Source of the DNA: Daldinia sp. FL1419
Lineage: Eukaryota; Ascomycota; Sordariomycetes; Xylariales; Hypoxylaceae
Direction of reading: 5' to 3'
Assembly (NCBI GenBank): GCA_025201765.1
Contig: MU623384.1
Span: forward strand, 62,001-126,000
Length of the DNA: 64,000 bases
Every line of letters begins with the position of its first letter. Positions within the stretch are counted from its first letter, which is position 1. A program made the position numbers and the translations under genes. Of the stretch, positions 36,108-49,061 are shown one piece after another. The notes beneath the pieces were generated by a model. That model had not been told where the DNA came from. It saw only the letters and a list, made by a program, of their open reading frames with translations, and made no database searches.

Positions 36108-37478
36108 ATGACAACTAACGAAGACGAAGATACGTCGTATGTCGACTACGATGCATTTCTCGACCCGGATTTTAGCCCCTCTTCTTTCGCCAACAGCCTT
36201 GTCCTCGCTACAAATAATCCCAACGATACACCTCTAGATCTTTCAACGCCGTTATCCAAAGTACTTTTCGATGCCCAAGAGGTCGACTCTCACATCGATC
36301 TCCTAACCACCCGATCCGCAATCCCCCTTTTGACATACACCAAAGAGCAGACCGAAGCGAGTGGCAAAATAATATCGGAAATCGATAATCAGGTCAAGAG
36401 CTTAAACGAGAGCTATAAACAATTGGAAAAAGAAGTTATACAAAAACATGCCGAAGCTGATGAGGTGCGCCAAGTTGCTGCTCGACTATGGGAAACTTTG
36501 AAACTGGGAAGATCTGTTGGTCGCTGCCTTCAATTAGGCCGCCAGCTTGAGATCCAACACGCCGAAATGTCTGGTTCAGCATCGGCTACTACAACGACTA
36601 GTGGCGGTAAAAAGGAAGACCATAGGGCACTAGTACGCTGTGCGCATACCATATTATCATTAAGAGAGATACTCGATAAGAAGGCGCCAGGAGAGGAAGG
36701 TCAGGGACTCGATAAAGTCGACGCGATCAAATGTTTACAGGACAACGTCGTAGCGCCAATCGAAAGGTCCGTGAAAAGCATCTCGGAACAGGTCATAAGA
36801 GAATTTAGCATTGGATCTGCTTCGGGTACGGCTACTTTCGCGCAGAGCGAGGAGGTCAAAGCTCGAACGATATCAGCCGCCATCACCCTTTACCTTATAT
36901 CACCTATTACTGGCACGAAGCCCGATAAATGGACCCCTCTGTTCCTACTACAAATTCTCGAGGTTTACTTGCGCAATGCGTTGCAAAGCTCTATTGCATC
37001 GCTAGCAAGGTCACTCGCGACGCTGCCGTCTTTGGATAGGACTCTAGCGGAAATTTCTGCGCGATGTCAAAACATAATAGCATTGGAGATCATCCTCGCT
37101 TCAACAGGTGCACCTGCGCATCCACTCTTACCTGCGCACAAGCACGTATCAGATAAATCCAATCTTCTACAGCCATTGCTGGCATATCTCGAGACTGGAT
37201 CGCTTGCGTCTTACTTTTGGAGGACCATGGCGAGCAGCTTGGCAACACGGGTTCAAGAAATTGTAAACCGTGGAGGGGTTTCAGCTCGTACGTTGAAGAC
37301 AAATCGTAACAGTGTAGGAGAGGCTATTAGAGAATGCGTGATTCGAGGTAGTCAACCCCCCAGCACCGTTGCGGTTGTCAAGGGAAAGACCCCTAAAGGA
37401 GATTCCGAGAAGAGTGGCGGGTGGGATCGTGAAGTAGCGGTGATGGTTAGTAGTGTCGTTGGGAATCTTGGTAGATAA
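36108..37478 (+). CDS. COG5: Conserved oligomeric Golgi complex subunit 5
   Basis: Subunit of the COG tethering complex, which captures retrograde vesicles at the Golgi. Single exon, 456 residues; the ATG before TTNEDEDTS is chosen over an in-frame GTG 12 bases upstream. The N-terminal block YDAFLDPDFSPSSFANSLVL, then LDLSTPLSKVLFDAQEVDSH and the coiled-coil segment NQVKSLNESYKQLEKEV, are the defining COG5 features. LWETLKLGRSVGRCLQLGRQ follows near residue 125. The helical C-terminal part has WTPLFLLQILEVYLRNALQS and conserved polar ends. The protein is peripheral and cytosolic, with no membrane segment. Length suits the fungal subunit, which is shorter than the animal one. Confidence 0.93.
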   Translation: MTTNEDEDTSYVDYDAFLDPDFSPSSFANSLVLATNNPNDTPLDLSTPLSKVLFDAQEVDSHIDLLTTRSAIPLLTYTKEQTEASGKIISEIDNQVKSLNESYKQLEKEVIQKHAEADEVRQVAARLWETLKLGRSVGRCLQLGRQLEIQHAEMSGSASATTTTSGGKKEDHRALVRCAHTILSLREILDKKAPGEEGQGLDKVDAIKCLQDNVVAPIERSVKSISEQVIREFSIGSASGTATFAQSEEVKARTISAAITLYLISPITGTKPDKWTPLFLLQILEVYLRNALQSSIASLARSLATLPSLDRTLAEISARCQNIIALEIILASTGAPAHPLLPAHKHVSDKSNLLQPLLAYLETGSLASYFWRTMASSLATRVQEIVNRGGVSARTLKTNRNSVGEAIRECVIRGSQPPSTVAVVKGKTPKGDSEKSGGWDREVAVMVSSVVGNLGR

Positions 37479-40228
37479 TATTCGGTATGGCGATATCTTG
37501 GTCCAAGATGTCCAAGCTTCTACCCCGTGGAGCGGCACCAGAATTATGGGTCACCATTACAGGAGAAATCTCTGGGGCCATTATTGATTCGAACCCCCTT
37601 TTTTTCAGGGGGATATCTGAGGACAATTGCTTTACCACCCATAAAGGGGTACGAATATGTCGGTCAGCAATACTAAAATTTATTTATCGTGAGCCTACCG
37701 GATACTCCATTTTAAAATTATAAAAATTAAGCTACGCCTTTGTAGAATCGATTGGGGTGGAATCCAAGAGGGTGCACCATGAAAAAGTACCATCAGCTGC
37801 ATTGCGGGGGTAACCGGGCCGTGAATGCCCTCATAGCAATGACAACATCTAATCCCGCTAATCAAAATCGCGCAGTCTTCAATCTAGCCGAGTTTATATC
37901 ATGTATATTGAAACTGAGGCTGGCTACCTGCCTATATAATGTTTTATTTATGCCTTAGCTAGAGTGTGTTTGCTCTTTTAAAGACCTCTTGAACCGGAGT
38001 TTATCGGGTTCTCGATATCGTGGCCTTGTAATTCGGCTTACACAATAACTGAATCATTTGGATGTTAATTGCCTGGCAGCCCGGTCATGATTTCAGAGGC
38101 CCAAAGACGGGCCTATTCAACTGCAGTAGAGACATAGGCCGGTCTCGAACACGCAACACGACATGTTATTCTTGTACTTTTTCTAAGGTGTCTGAATTAC
38201 ACTATATTACAACATCACACGCATCCAATTGATGCGTGTGAACGGTACCAGCAAGAAGAGGATTTTCTGGAGAAGCTCGTACATATGCCGGTGACATGTG
38301 AGTTACATACTCACATACTCACATCCCACATCCGACTGCGGGTTTTTCGTTGGAAGAAAGTACCTAATCTGAATCATCGCTATGTACATCCATAGTAGAC
38401 TATTTGCTAACCTGTGGGGATGATTGCTTTATTAAACGTGTTAGGGGTTGGGAAGAGGTCCAATCGTTGTCGATTCGATAGTGCTTATAAGTGTAGGTAC
38501 TTATTGATTACTCTTCGGTACTGAACCCTACCTACCTTACATTAGGTACTGTAGGACACTACCCGCATATATACTAGAGGTACTTACACTGCCGTAGATT
38601 AGGTCTATGCTAGAACCTAGGAAGCTGTATGATATTTACGTAGGTCCTACATAGCCCGTTGGGATCAGAATAGATGCGTACCTATGCGACCTACTACGGA
38701 GCCTACCGTGGGTTAGTACTTTCTACAGTAGGTACGTTTGTCCGGCCGATAGGCGATAGGTAAATTCCAGACGTAATTCCAGGCACCCCGAGATGTACAT
38801 AGGTATATGTAGGTACCTACCTAGATAGTGGATGGGTTTTAGCGGTGTTGGTACCTAGCGGCCGTGCCGGCTTTGTACCTGTTCTTTTTCTCCATAGAAT
38901 TACACTTCTTGCTTCCACACATAAATACCCCGGACCTCTTCCAGCCTCGGTGCTTCTTTCCTTCTTGAAGTCACATTTAGGCTATTTTTTGCTAAGGCGT
39001 TACATGTCCAATACGTCATTTAGCTTGACGGTACGTACTGATCCCGAGTTAGCTAAACCAGCTGCGCAACTAGCCCCCATGCGAGCCCGGGGACCCCCGT
39101 TGGCCAATGCTTTTCCATGCCTTTCCATTTCTTCCTTGTCCATGATGTCTTCCACAAATTCTTCCTAGCCTGTCTTGCAGCATGTGCCAGCGTCACAGGC
39201 TCACAAAGTTCTTTACCCCACTATCCAAGAGATAGAATAACGTTCGTCTGCAATTCTTCTGCAATCACCTTAAATCACCTTAAATCACTTGGTCTGGGGA
39301 GTCGTCCAACGTATAATAGGTTATCCCATCTAATTGACCCGGTTCGATGTGCGTTCAATTCGTCCATCTTCTTTAGTCAAGTTCCCGTTCGAGGTTCCTG
39401 TGGTTCGTTTATTATAAGCACATGTTTCGACACTATACGATACGTACAATACATTTGGTACACACCCTCCTTATCTGATCTGATCTGCCCACTTGAAAAT
39501 TCCGTACGGTAGTCGGGTTAGAAAAAACGTCCAAGTCTTGAATCTGGGGGAACGAAAGAAGGACCGAGATCAGATCACTTCGTGGTTGACCTTTTTCTTC
39601 TATAGTGGGTTTGCTCGGTTTGGCGCATTTCAAAGGAACTCGTCGTCAGGTGAAAACCCCCCCCCCCCCAAAAAAAAAAACCCACATAGACCCAGGAAGT
39701 AAGTCCCAGAGAGCAAGGAGCAAAACCTCCCGGTTGCATTCACCACTCCTCCCACCTATCAAAATAATCACTATCAGGTATCATCACTTTGCTTCTATGC
39801 CCCACTATCATACCTAAAGCTAGAATAAACCAATTATCACAACCACGATGATTGCCCCGCTATAAGTCCATGTCGTTCTGGCCTCCTAGATTCTCCTTCT
39901 GCTTTATATGATTAACTTCTCCCCTACATTAACCTTCCTTTTATTATTTGAAGTTGTCTTTGCCTACCCAATCTCTTCTTCCTTACGTCGTCCTTCCTGG
40001 CCTTGACTGCCTCGTCGGTGTGTGGTCCTTTGTCTAGTAATCACGGCTATCCCCGATTATTCTTCCTCCCTACCAACAGTCCCCCTAATCTACCAATTGC
40101 TATAGCCCTGTGCTTTATTTCCCCTATTTCGCGTCACCGCTACATCTCGTCGTTTGCTAGAACTTTATCATTGCGACTTTACAATACCTTGTTCTTCCTC
40201 TTGAGAAATAAAGCTAAAAAAAATAATC
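37479..40228. other. 2.7 kb intergenic stretch, no gene called
   Basis: A plus-strand 78-codon ORF beginning at ATG 37487 and overlapping minus ORFs have no known motif. A perfect 11-bp hairpin lies at 38215-38241, and a C13-A11 homopolymer pair at 39657-39680. From about 39700 to 40228 the plus strand is strongly pyrimidine-rich and is probably the promoter and long leader of the trehalose phosphatase gene. Confidence 0.5.
39657..39680 (+). repeat. C13-A11 homopolymer pair
   Basis: Thirteen C followed directly by eleven A, upstream of the trehalose phosphatase gene. Likely slippage-prone; the C run could also bind CCCCT-type zinc-finger regulators, but no clean stress element is visible. 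Confidence 0.75.
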
Positions 40229-43200
40229 ATGGCAGAACGCGGACAAGAAACCGAGATTGCTGCCAACAACATCATAAAAGAGGCAGAACAAATGTCATTC
40301 TCTCCCCGCGAGTCGCTCACAGGCGGCAATTCTCAACAAGAATCGCCTGAGCTGCCACCCCACCTTCGAAATTCCGTTACGAGGGTCCCCGTAACCCCCG
40401 GGATCCAACCCTCGACTTACCTGTCGCGGGCCGGCACCGACTCTACCAGATCTGCCAGCCCGAGCTATTTCACCCAAGACCCTGCTAAACAGAGCAGCGG
40501 TATATCGCAACCTCCGGCAGATCCTCCTTCAGATGGATCTTCGACGAATTTGGTAAAAGGCGCTACTTCAGACCATGAAGTCTTGCGGCAAATGAGCGTT
40601 TCAACGAAGGGACGGAGAGAGAGTATATCTGAAATTCGAGCTGCGGCTCCCGATCTAGCTCTCAGTGGAAATATTATCTCGGTTACCTTTACAACGCCTT
40701 ACTCTCTCAAATACCATAAGAATGGAGAATGGGTTAGTTCAATCTAGTACACATAATAAACTGGTCCCGACTGACGCCTAATAGGAATTGGACCCTCGCC
40801 GTGGTCAATCAGCCCTTTTCGACTCCTTCTCCTACCTCTCGTCCGACGAAGCGCCTTGGAATCATACAGTGGTAGCATGGACGGGTGAGATTGAATCGCC
40901 CTCCGAATCCCTGTCTGCGTCGGACGCTATCTCCGACACCACTGCCAACATTCCTGGTTTGAGCCATCTCTCTGCCCCTATACCGTTGGACGGAGAAGTG
41001 CCACCCACACCTCCCGAGGTTGACGGTTTATGGATCACGCGCGAGCACCAATTGAAGCTGGAGCAACAGCTAGTCCATGATAGGCGCATTAAGGCTGTCC
41101 CCGTTTGGCTCGCCGATGATAATGAGACAAGCGACGAGGGCATCACGCTAAATAACCAAGGTCGATGGCGCCGATACGCCGAGCACACAATCTACCCCCT
41201 ATTTCACTACAAGCAACACGAACCCAACGATGGGCGCTCCGAACGTATCGAATGGGCGGACTACTTCCGCACCAACCTAAAGTTCGCCGATAAAATCATT
41301 GAGATCTATAAGCCAGGAGATATTGTTGTTATTCACGACTATTACCTGCTGTTGCTTCCCAGTATGTTGCGACAAAGAATACCAAATATGTACATCTCGT
41401 TCTTCCTCCACTGCCCATTCCCCAGTAGCGAGTTCTTGAGATGCCTACCCCGGCGAAAAGAGGTTCTCGAAGGTATGCTTGGGGCCAATCTTGTCGGTTT
41501 CCAGTCGTACAGCTATTCGCGCCACTTTGCTAGCTGCTGCACTCGAATTCTCGACTTCCCCTCAGATTCTGTTGGCGTGGATGCATACGGAACGCGAGTC
41601 GAGGTCGGAGTTTTCCCAATTGGTATTGACGTTACCAAGGTAGAGCAGATGGCATGGTCCAAAGACGTATCGGATATGTATAATGCTCTAAAGGATCTCT
41701 ACAAGGACAAGAAGATCATTGTGGGACGTGATCGACTGGATAGCGTTCGTGGTGTAGCTCAAAAGCTTATGGCATTCGAGAGGTTCCTCGAGCTTTATCC
41801 CGACTGGAGAGAGAAGGTGGTCTTGGTCCAGGTTACCTCTCCGAACACCATCGAGGAGGGAGGAGAGGAACCAGAGAATAAGGTAGCAAGCAGAGTTAAC
41901 GAACTGGTGATGAGGATTAACGGCACATACGGAAGCTTAGGGTTTTCGCCGGTACAGCATTATCCACAATACCTATCGCCGGAGGAATATTTTGCGCTGC
42001 TGAGGGCGGCAGACATCGGCCTAATCACCTCGGTTCGGGACGGCATGAATACAGCCAGTTTGGAATACGTCGTGTGTCAGCGCGATACACACGGTCCGCT
42101 AATCCTGTCGGAGTTCAGCGGCACTGCAGGGAGCCTGCGCGACGCCATACATATCAACCCTTGGGATCTCACCGATGTTGCTCACCAAATTCATAACGCT
42201 CTTACCATGTCCGCTGAAAAGCGCATGGCGATGCAGTCGAGCCTCTACAGACACGTCACAACTCAGAACGTGCAAATTTGGATCACTAAATTCCTGCGCA
42301 AGCTTGTTGGCACGCTGGCGTCAACAAAGAACCAGAATGTCACGCCATTATTGGACCGTACACTGATGTTAAAGCAGTACCGCGAGGCCAAGAAGCGTCT
42401 ATTTATGTTTGACTACGATGGTACGCTTACTCCAATCGTCAGGGATCCCCAGGCGGCTGTACCATCCGAGCGCGTTATCCAAACCTTGAAGGCTCTTGCA
42501 GCAGATCACCGCAATGCTGTCTGGATTATTTCGGGCAGAGACCAGGATTTCTTGCAGCAGCATCTAGGCCATATCTCGGAATTAGGTTTCAGTGCGGAGC
42601 ACGGAAGCTTTATTAGACATCCCGGTAGCGAATCTTGGGAGAATCTGGCGGAGAAGCTGGATATGGGTTGGCAAGCAGACGTGGTCGAAATCTTCCAGAA
42701 ATACACCGACCGCGTACCTGGTAAGTTTATACCTTATAGTCTTTATTTCCGAATTTAACTAACGGATATTGGCTAGGTTCATTCATCGAGCGCAAGCGAT
42801 GTGCGTTGACCTGGCACTACCGCCAGGCCGACCCCGAACAGGGTGTGCATTCTTCCCAGGCGTTACATAAGGAGCTTGAGTCTACAGTAGTTGCGAAGTG
42901 GGACGTCGACGTGATGAAAGGCAAGGCCAACCTTGAGGTGCGGCCTACATTCATTAACAAAGGCGAGATCGCCAAGCGCCTAGTCAATGACTACAATTCC
43001 GATATTGCACACATATCTTCCGGGCAGCAAAATGGGGATGGCAAAGACGGAAAGCTGGAATTCGTCTTGTGTATGGGTGATGATTTCACCGACGAAGACA
43101 TGTTCAGGGCTTTGAACGGTCTCAGCGGCACTCAAGTCGACAGGAACCACGTCTTCACCGTTACCGTCGGTGCTAGCACGAAGGTTACACTTGCTAAGTG

Positions 43201-43339
43201 GCATATGCTGGAGCCGGAGGACGTCGTGGAGTCGATAGCTCTCCTCGCTGGAGTCGGACTCAGCGGCGAGGCCCACGAGCAACTTAGCCAAGTCAACCTT
43301 GCTACCGTTGCCGGGCTCGAGGGCCGAGTACCTGAATGA
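40229..43339 (+). CDS. TPS2: Trehalose-6-phosphate phosphatase (Tps2/OrlA type)
   Basis: Dephosphorylates trehalose-6-phosphate to trehalose, the second step of trehalose synthesis; cytosolic, acting with Tps1. Exons 40229-40732, 40785-42720 and 42777-43339 give 1000 residues. Residues 1-140 are disordered and Ser/Pro-rich. A GT20 synthase-like domain spans about 150-690 (WELDPRRGQSALFDSFS; NHTVVAWTGEI; VFPIGID; SVRDGMNTASLEYV). In it the synthase lysine motif is replaced by VGRDRLDSVRGVAQKL, as expected for the non-catalytic domain of Tps2 proteins. The HAD phosphatase domain follows, with FMFDYDGTLTPIV (nucleophile D711, D713), WIISGRD and CMGDDFTDEDMF (from residue 915). Both introns are canonical (gttagt..atag; gtaagt..ctag) and restore conserved blocks. 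Confidence 0.96.
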
Positions 43340-44038
43340 TATGGCAGGCCAAAGTTGTGATTATATTAGGAATAGCAGGCAGCATAGAAAAGCGTGGCGC
43401 TAGGTTGTAAGGGTTCGGGCTAGACGGATCGTTGGTACGTTCAAAAATAAAAGCAGGCTGCTTTTCACTCCCATGTAGGATAGCATCGAAAACAGAGCAT
43501 AGAACAGCAGACGGCCCGTCGTCCCGGACGGGATTGTCACAATCTTCAGATGAACCTCGTGAAGCTCATGGAGTATGGGTGGACGGGTTCTCATCGGGGT
43601 CTAAACACGCCGCGTTTGGACATATATCTATCTGTCTGGTTATATGGGAGGGAAGACGTGCTATCTATCTCAGGCATGGAAAGGTATACACATAGACACA
43701 AACACGAGCAATTAATAGATGGAGCGAGCTGAGTTGGCAATCATCCCAAGTTTTCCGCCATTCTTAATTCCTTATCACGGTTTCCGCGGAAAAGTAGTCG
43801 TTTAAACGTTCGATCGTTGGAATAGATAAAGGGGTCGAGTTCGGGGGCCAGCTAGGAAGGGGAGAATCATAAAATAACCCCCGACATGGTGAATTCGGAC
43901 CGGGAAGTCCGGATACGTATTTGTATGTAGGTAGGTAGGTAGGTAGGCGATGCGCGTATGCTATAATAAGAGGCGTAATGGATACGATAACTATAAGATC
44001 GATGTTATAGGGATTTCTTTTTGCGGAGACCGAGATAA

Positions 44039-44041
<3 letters not shown>

Positions 44042-44069
<28 letters not shown>
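44042..44069 (+). repeat. Poly-T tract (28 T)
   Basis: An uninterrupted run of 28 T within a G-rich/purine-rich neighbourhood. Read from the other strand it is a poly-A tract, so a retroposed or poly(A)-tail remnant is possible, but no neighbouring element was recognised. Run length may be inexact in an assembly. Confidence 0.85.
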
Positions 44070-44533
44070 GGTTTGCTGGCTTACACGTGCGGGCGGGGGG
44101 GCGGGCAGTAGTAGATGCTTCTCTTGGAGATTGAAGTGGGACGGGATGGATTGGGATGGGACGACGATAGGTAGGTGGGAGCGGGTTTTGCGGCGCGGGC
44201 GCGGGCGCGCGGAGGAGAGGAAAAGACGAGAAGGAAAAGGAAACGAAAAAAAAAAAAAGGTAGGGATGGGGCGGTTTCAAGCTTATTGCAGAATGTTTAG
44301 ACTGGGGTTTTTTTTGGCCTTCTTTTTCTTTCGTTCTTACGTGCATGTGGTGTCAGTCCCAACCTAGCAACGGGCTGGGTGTTATCGGACGACTGAGGCG
44401 CAGTGGGGAGGTAGGCGATGTAACTCGAGTCCGTCGCGTTTTCTCCACGAGGGATGATAAGTTCGTACGTGAGCGTGAAACCGCGGGGGCTGAGCTGGTG
44501 CTTCTTTTGGGTCTGTAGGGCTTTTTAAGGCTT

Positions 44534-44572
44534 TGGGACTTGGGACTTGGGACTTGGGGACTTGGGGACTTG
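44534..44572 (+). repeat. GGGACTT tandem repeat
   Basis: Five G3-G4 tracts spaced by ACTT (units of 7 to 8 bases) in under 40 bases. The spacing fits the loose rule for an intramolecular G-quadruplex. Confidence 0.7.
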
Positions 44573-47500
44573 GTGTGTGTCTTAGGTGAGGTGAGGGTGG
44601 AGGCTTGGGTTATGCGAGATGGGAGGGGAGAAAGAAAGATGGTAATTGGGGGAAGAGGGGGGGATGGGGAGAAGTGGGAGGGGCGTGTTCTAGTATAAAT
44701 GAAGGCCTATTGTTAAGTATTTGGGTATTGGATACGGTTGATGGTAGTTCTATGGTAGTTGTGTGGTAGTGGCAGAGGAAAGACGATGATAGGTAGGGCG
44801 GAAAATAGAAGCGGGAAAGGAATGGCACATAGATGCGTAGATGCACGGCGGGTATGTAAATGTAGGGTAGATAGGGTAATGTAGTAAGTAGTGTTGTAGC
44901 GTAGCAGCGTAGCAATGGGCGCCCGTAAAGAAAATCGCCACGCCTTTTTGGTCGAATGCCGGGCCAGCTTGAAGAATTATCTAGGTTAGGTAGGTAGGCA
45001 GGTATGTAGATATGTAGGTAGGTATGTAGGTAGGTAGGTGGGTAGGTATACATGTGTGTATTCGTAAGTAAGGTACTGTGTCTGACCTACGTATGATGAT
45101 ACCTTGGGTAAGGGGGATAAGAATAAAACAAGACAGGTAAAATGGGGTAGTAGTTTAGAGGCAGGCAACGTGTAATCGTACATCTAACCCGAGCCTGCGG
45201 ATACATACCTACCTAGGTTGGGTATGTAGTAACATACGGAGTAGTGTAAGTGGTGTAGCAGCAAGCAATGGTGCGCGGCGTGGACACAACCTCACATGCC
45301 GGCACCGAGTTGCTCCCGGCTACAGTTGCATGCTTCAGGGGAAGGGCGATTCTAAGGTATGTAAGTGGTGGATAGCCTATGAGAAGTTCTTGCATAGGGC
45401 TAAGACAGACATATAGTATGTTATATTAATTCAATCTAGACAGCCTTCTAGATGCGTGGGTGCGTATAAGAGGTAAGTAGTAGGTGGTAGATGGTAGGTG
45501 ATAGGTACCTACGCAGGTATGCAGGTACACGGGCTGACTTACAACGCTATGGGATGTAAATCATGTAACTTCGTAACACGGTCCTAATTATATCCACGGA
45601 TCTTACATTCAACTCAGCCTTATACAAGTGCCGCAGTATTAAGGCAACGTGAGTATAGGTACGGGTATGGAGATGGGTATGGGCATATTAGCGTGGGCGT
45701 GAGCATGGGGATGGACATGGGGTGATATGGACGGGTAGTTCCAGAACTAGTCGAGTTTGGTGAAGATACTAATTGGTGCCGCGGGTAGATTGGCGTCGAT
45801 TACGGAGTTATGAATCTATGTGATATAGGCAAATAGTTTAGGGTGTCGGGATTGGGAACGGGTAGACCACGGTCCAATGGGAGCCCAAGAAAGCTCCAAT
45901 TCAGAGTCTTTGAGGATACCCCCTTTTCTATTTTGAGGCACCTGAGTTGGCAAAGCTCGTATTGGTGATGTCTGCTACTACTAGTCTGTGGTATATTGGG
46001 ATATACCTACATCATCGGAGATACGATTTTACCATCAGGCAGAGTGAAAGAGTTGGATATGTATACGTCGACTACCTACCCCATTGCTACGTACGAAATC
46101 GATCAGCTGAGTTGAGGCTCTGCTCCGCCTATTAACCTTGATACCCGAGTGACGATGGTGGTGATACAAGCTCAACTGCTAAGGGGGGAATGCCGACTTG
46201 GCCAATCTACCACATACTTGCTTACATGGTGTTCCTCGGCCGGATTCAGGGGCTTGTAAAATACGGCAACCTATGCCGGATACACCGTATATCTAGGTGG
46301 TTATATGACTCTGTACCGGGGGGAGGGGGGATCTGGTACCTATTTCCATTAGCATCTATTATAGGGCTTATATGACACCATGCTTCTCGTGTATACTATC
46401 AAATATCGACGTAACTCATGAAAGACATACCTTCTTCAAACTTATACGTCTAACCGAGTGTTACTCTAAGCATTAGATGGCATAGTATCCAATAGATTCT
46501 TCATCATGCCAATCACTACGGTGCCGCGTCTTCTCTCCTACGGTAAGGCAAAAGTGCAATGTTCGCAGGTTTATTACCTAGGGGGGTTTCCCAAAAGAAA
46601 AAAAGACCAGTTCTGTAATCTACGCCAAGAACAAATAGCATTATCAAAGGAGATATGGCTTAAGCTTCAAAATTAAACCCTAAGGGAGTATCGACGGTTA
46701 TAATCACTAGTATTGTGCTATATCGATGAATTACAAGTAATTGGTATCAATTTCAAGAACTTATCTCCTGATTCCTTTGGCTCTGCTTATATAGTATCTG
46801 TAAAGAATCGGGGGATTATACACTGTTCCAACGGGAAAGGGTCAAGCCTAGCTTTCTTAATTAAGCATACCTTATTCATAGCTCATTTCGAATTAAAATA
46901 TCCCTCTGTATGTGTCGTAAGTCTGAAAGCTGCGATCCATGATATTGAAAAACTTATTATATGTAATTATAAATTGCCTATTAGGCCACCATTTTACTAA
47001 ACATGGTTACGCAAAGTACTTTTAAACGAGCGCTTGAATAATGCCAAATCAAACAAGTAAACAGTCCTCAATCGTTCGTCTAGGTTAGTATACTACCTAA
47101 CTCATGGTATCGTTATTCAGCTCACACTATAAGCTTCTCACCTCTTACCACATAGCTGCTCTATCCGAGTCTATTGTAAGACGGGCAGATGTCTCGGAGA
47201 AAGACTTTTGCGCACTTTTAACACACTACTTAGTTTATCCTATCGTATAGTTACCCGGGTATAAGCATATACTTGGGCCGTGTTCCATGAATATGTTCCG
47301 TCACGGCGTAAATGAGCTGGTTTGCCATATATGCCGCGATAACGGGGTCGGCTGATCCCGGTACGCCGTAAAGATTGACGAGGTCCCGAAATAAAGTCAC
47401 ACTCTAACCTAGGTATTTATGAGACATGTCAGCGCTAGCGTTAGGCCAAACCCTGGTATTGTATGAATTGCTAAAAGCTCCGTTTGCATAATTTCACGAA

Positions 47501-48814
47501 GGATTTTTGTGCATCGGGGCGCCTGCGATAATGGGAGCAAAGGATGCTCACGGCGAGGGGAGTGCCGTGGGGGTTAGTACGCTATTCTGGAAGTATGCAA
47601 AAGTTGTGAAGAGATGTATGTAACAGTCAGCACTTCGGCATGCAACGTTTATTGGTTTGGGTCGCACGGGAGGGGCGCGTATAAGTACTCCGACGGTATG
47701 TACGACAAGAACACATTATGGCCCGTGATGTAGTGGGCGCTCGTGCATATGTATGTATATGCACGACAGGATCCGAGTTAAGAATGGGCTTGGGTCGGAC
47801 GTGCCGATAGATAGGCGGCCGAAGGGGAAAGGGTAATAATTACTGGCTACGAACACCAAAAGTAGGCGGTGGAGAGAAATGAGAGGAGAGGAGAAGAGAA
47901 GGAAAGGAAAAGGGAACACATTTTCCCAGCTGTCTTCTCCCCCGGGGTTCCGAAATGCAGCCGGAGAAATGGAATGCGGCCGGGGAAACTGCGGAATTGA
48001 GGCGGAGTTAGTTATTCAGCACCGGGCGGCAGGAGCAATCCAAGCATCCTTTTCTCGGCATCGGTATCGAAAACGGCAATGGCTTGGGGCGAGTTGTATT
48101 TCAAATTATGGGAGACGAACTTAGGATGAGAATTGGTGGGGGAGGTAGTGCGTATGCTCTTGAACGTTGAAAGATTCTATGCTGCACGTAATTGGGCTTG
48201 GCCATCTGCTGTGCCGAAGCCCCCCGTCAGTATTAAGGAATTCTCAAACTTCTTGAGATCTTGTAATAACTAGTCAAGCTTAGACCATTATGAATCCCTG
48301 GCTCATTACACGCATTGTCGATTCGATTTATGATTAGGTACTTATGGATAGCATCATGTATCGTATACTTACGGATGTATAACCGACATGGAAATGCAAC
48401 ACGTCCCTTTCTCTCCTAGAGTGATACGATGAACTAGGCAACCCTTGTTCCATGCTACCATTCGGGAATTTCCATGTTTACCACGTGGTGTAGGGATCAA
48501 ATGGCAAGGGTCCTGGGGTCTCAAGGACTCCATCCAAAACTCGGGATAACTTGACTTGATTATTATATTATTATTATAAAAAAAAAGTGGATGGATGTAC
48601 TGTGAAGTATTACGTATATGAACAATTGAGAATGGTTAGTACAGGACTTCGGTGTCGAAAACGAGCCCGTCAACAAAAGATAGCGATGGGGTATTAGAGT
48701 ATAACCCTGCTACGTACCTCCTAATGTATCTACCTAGGTTTGTGCTACCTAGTTCTGGATTACGGCGTAGTTTAACCTAAGTACTGTTGGATTATTCTAC
48801 ATAGGAATTTTACA

Positions 48815-48853
48815 TAGGCATTCTGCGTAGGCATTCTGCGTAGGCATTCTGTA
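48815..48853 (+). repeat. 13-bp tandem repeat, three copies
   Basis: The unit TAGGCATTCTGCG is exact in copies one and two; copy three ends TGTA. A partial unit (ATAGGAATTTTAC) precedes it. Intergenic, function unknown. Confidence 0.75.
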
Positions 48854-49061
48854 GAATAGTTGAAACTGGTTGAACAAAGTCGTGAGCGTGTTATCGAGTG
48901 ACACGTTCTTGTCAGACGAATCCCTGTTTACCACACGAAATAGGAAGAACAAAAGTGATCGTCGTGTGCTAAACTTTGGGGGGGCACAGCACAGCTGCTA
49001 AGCGCTGACGGGTTAGCTGGCCTGGCCCAGCCTTGAGATACGTTGGTCTGTAGTAGGCATG

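Noticed and set aside
37586..37597. ATTCGAACCCCC, resembling a minus-strand tRNA T-loop
   Set aside because: The flanking bases do not form T, anticodon or acceptor stems, so no cloverleaf exists.
44005..44346. ORF with a poly-Lys run and its plus-strand partner
   Set aside because: Produced by the poly-T tract and purine-rich DNA; no protein-like composition.
43927..45050. GTAG/TAGG repeats as a CRISPR array or telomere-like array
   Set aside because: Units are short, irregular and without unique spacers; they do not match the common fungal telomere unit TTAGGG.
46713..47000. 95-codon plus ORF (starts at GTG)
   Set aside because: No ATG near the start, no motif and AT-driven composition. 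Could be a decayed fragment but cannot be supported.
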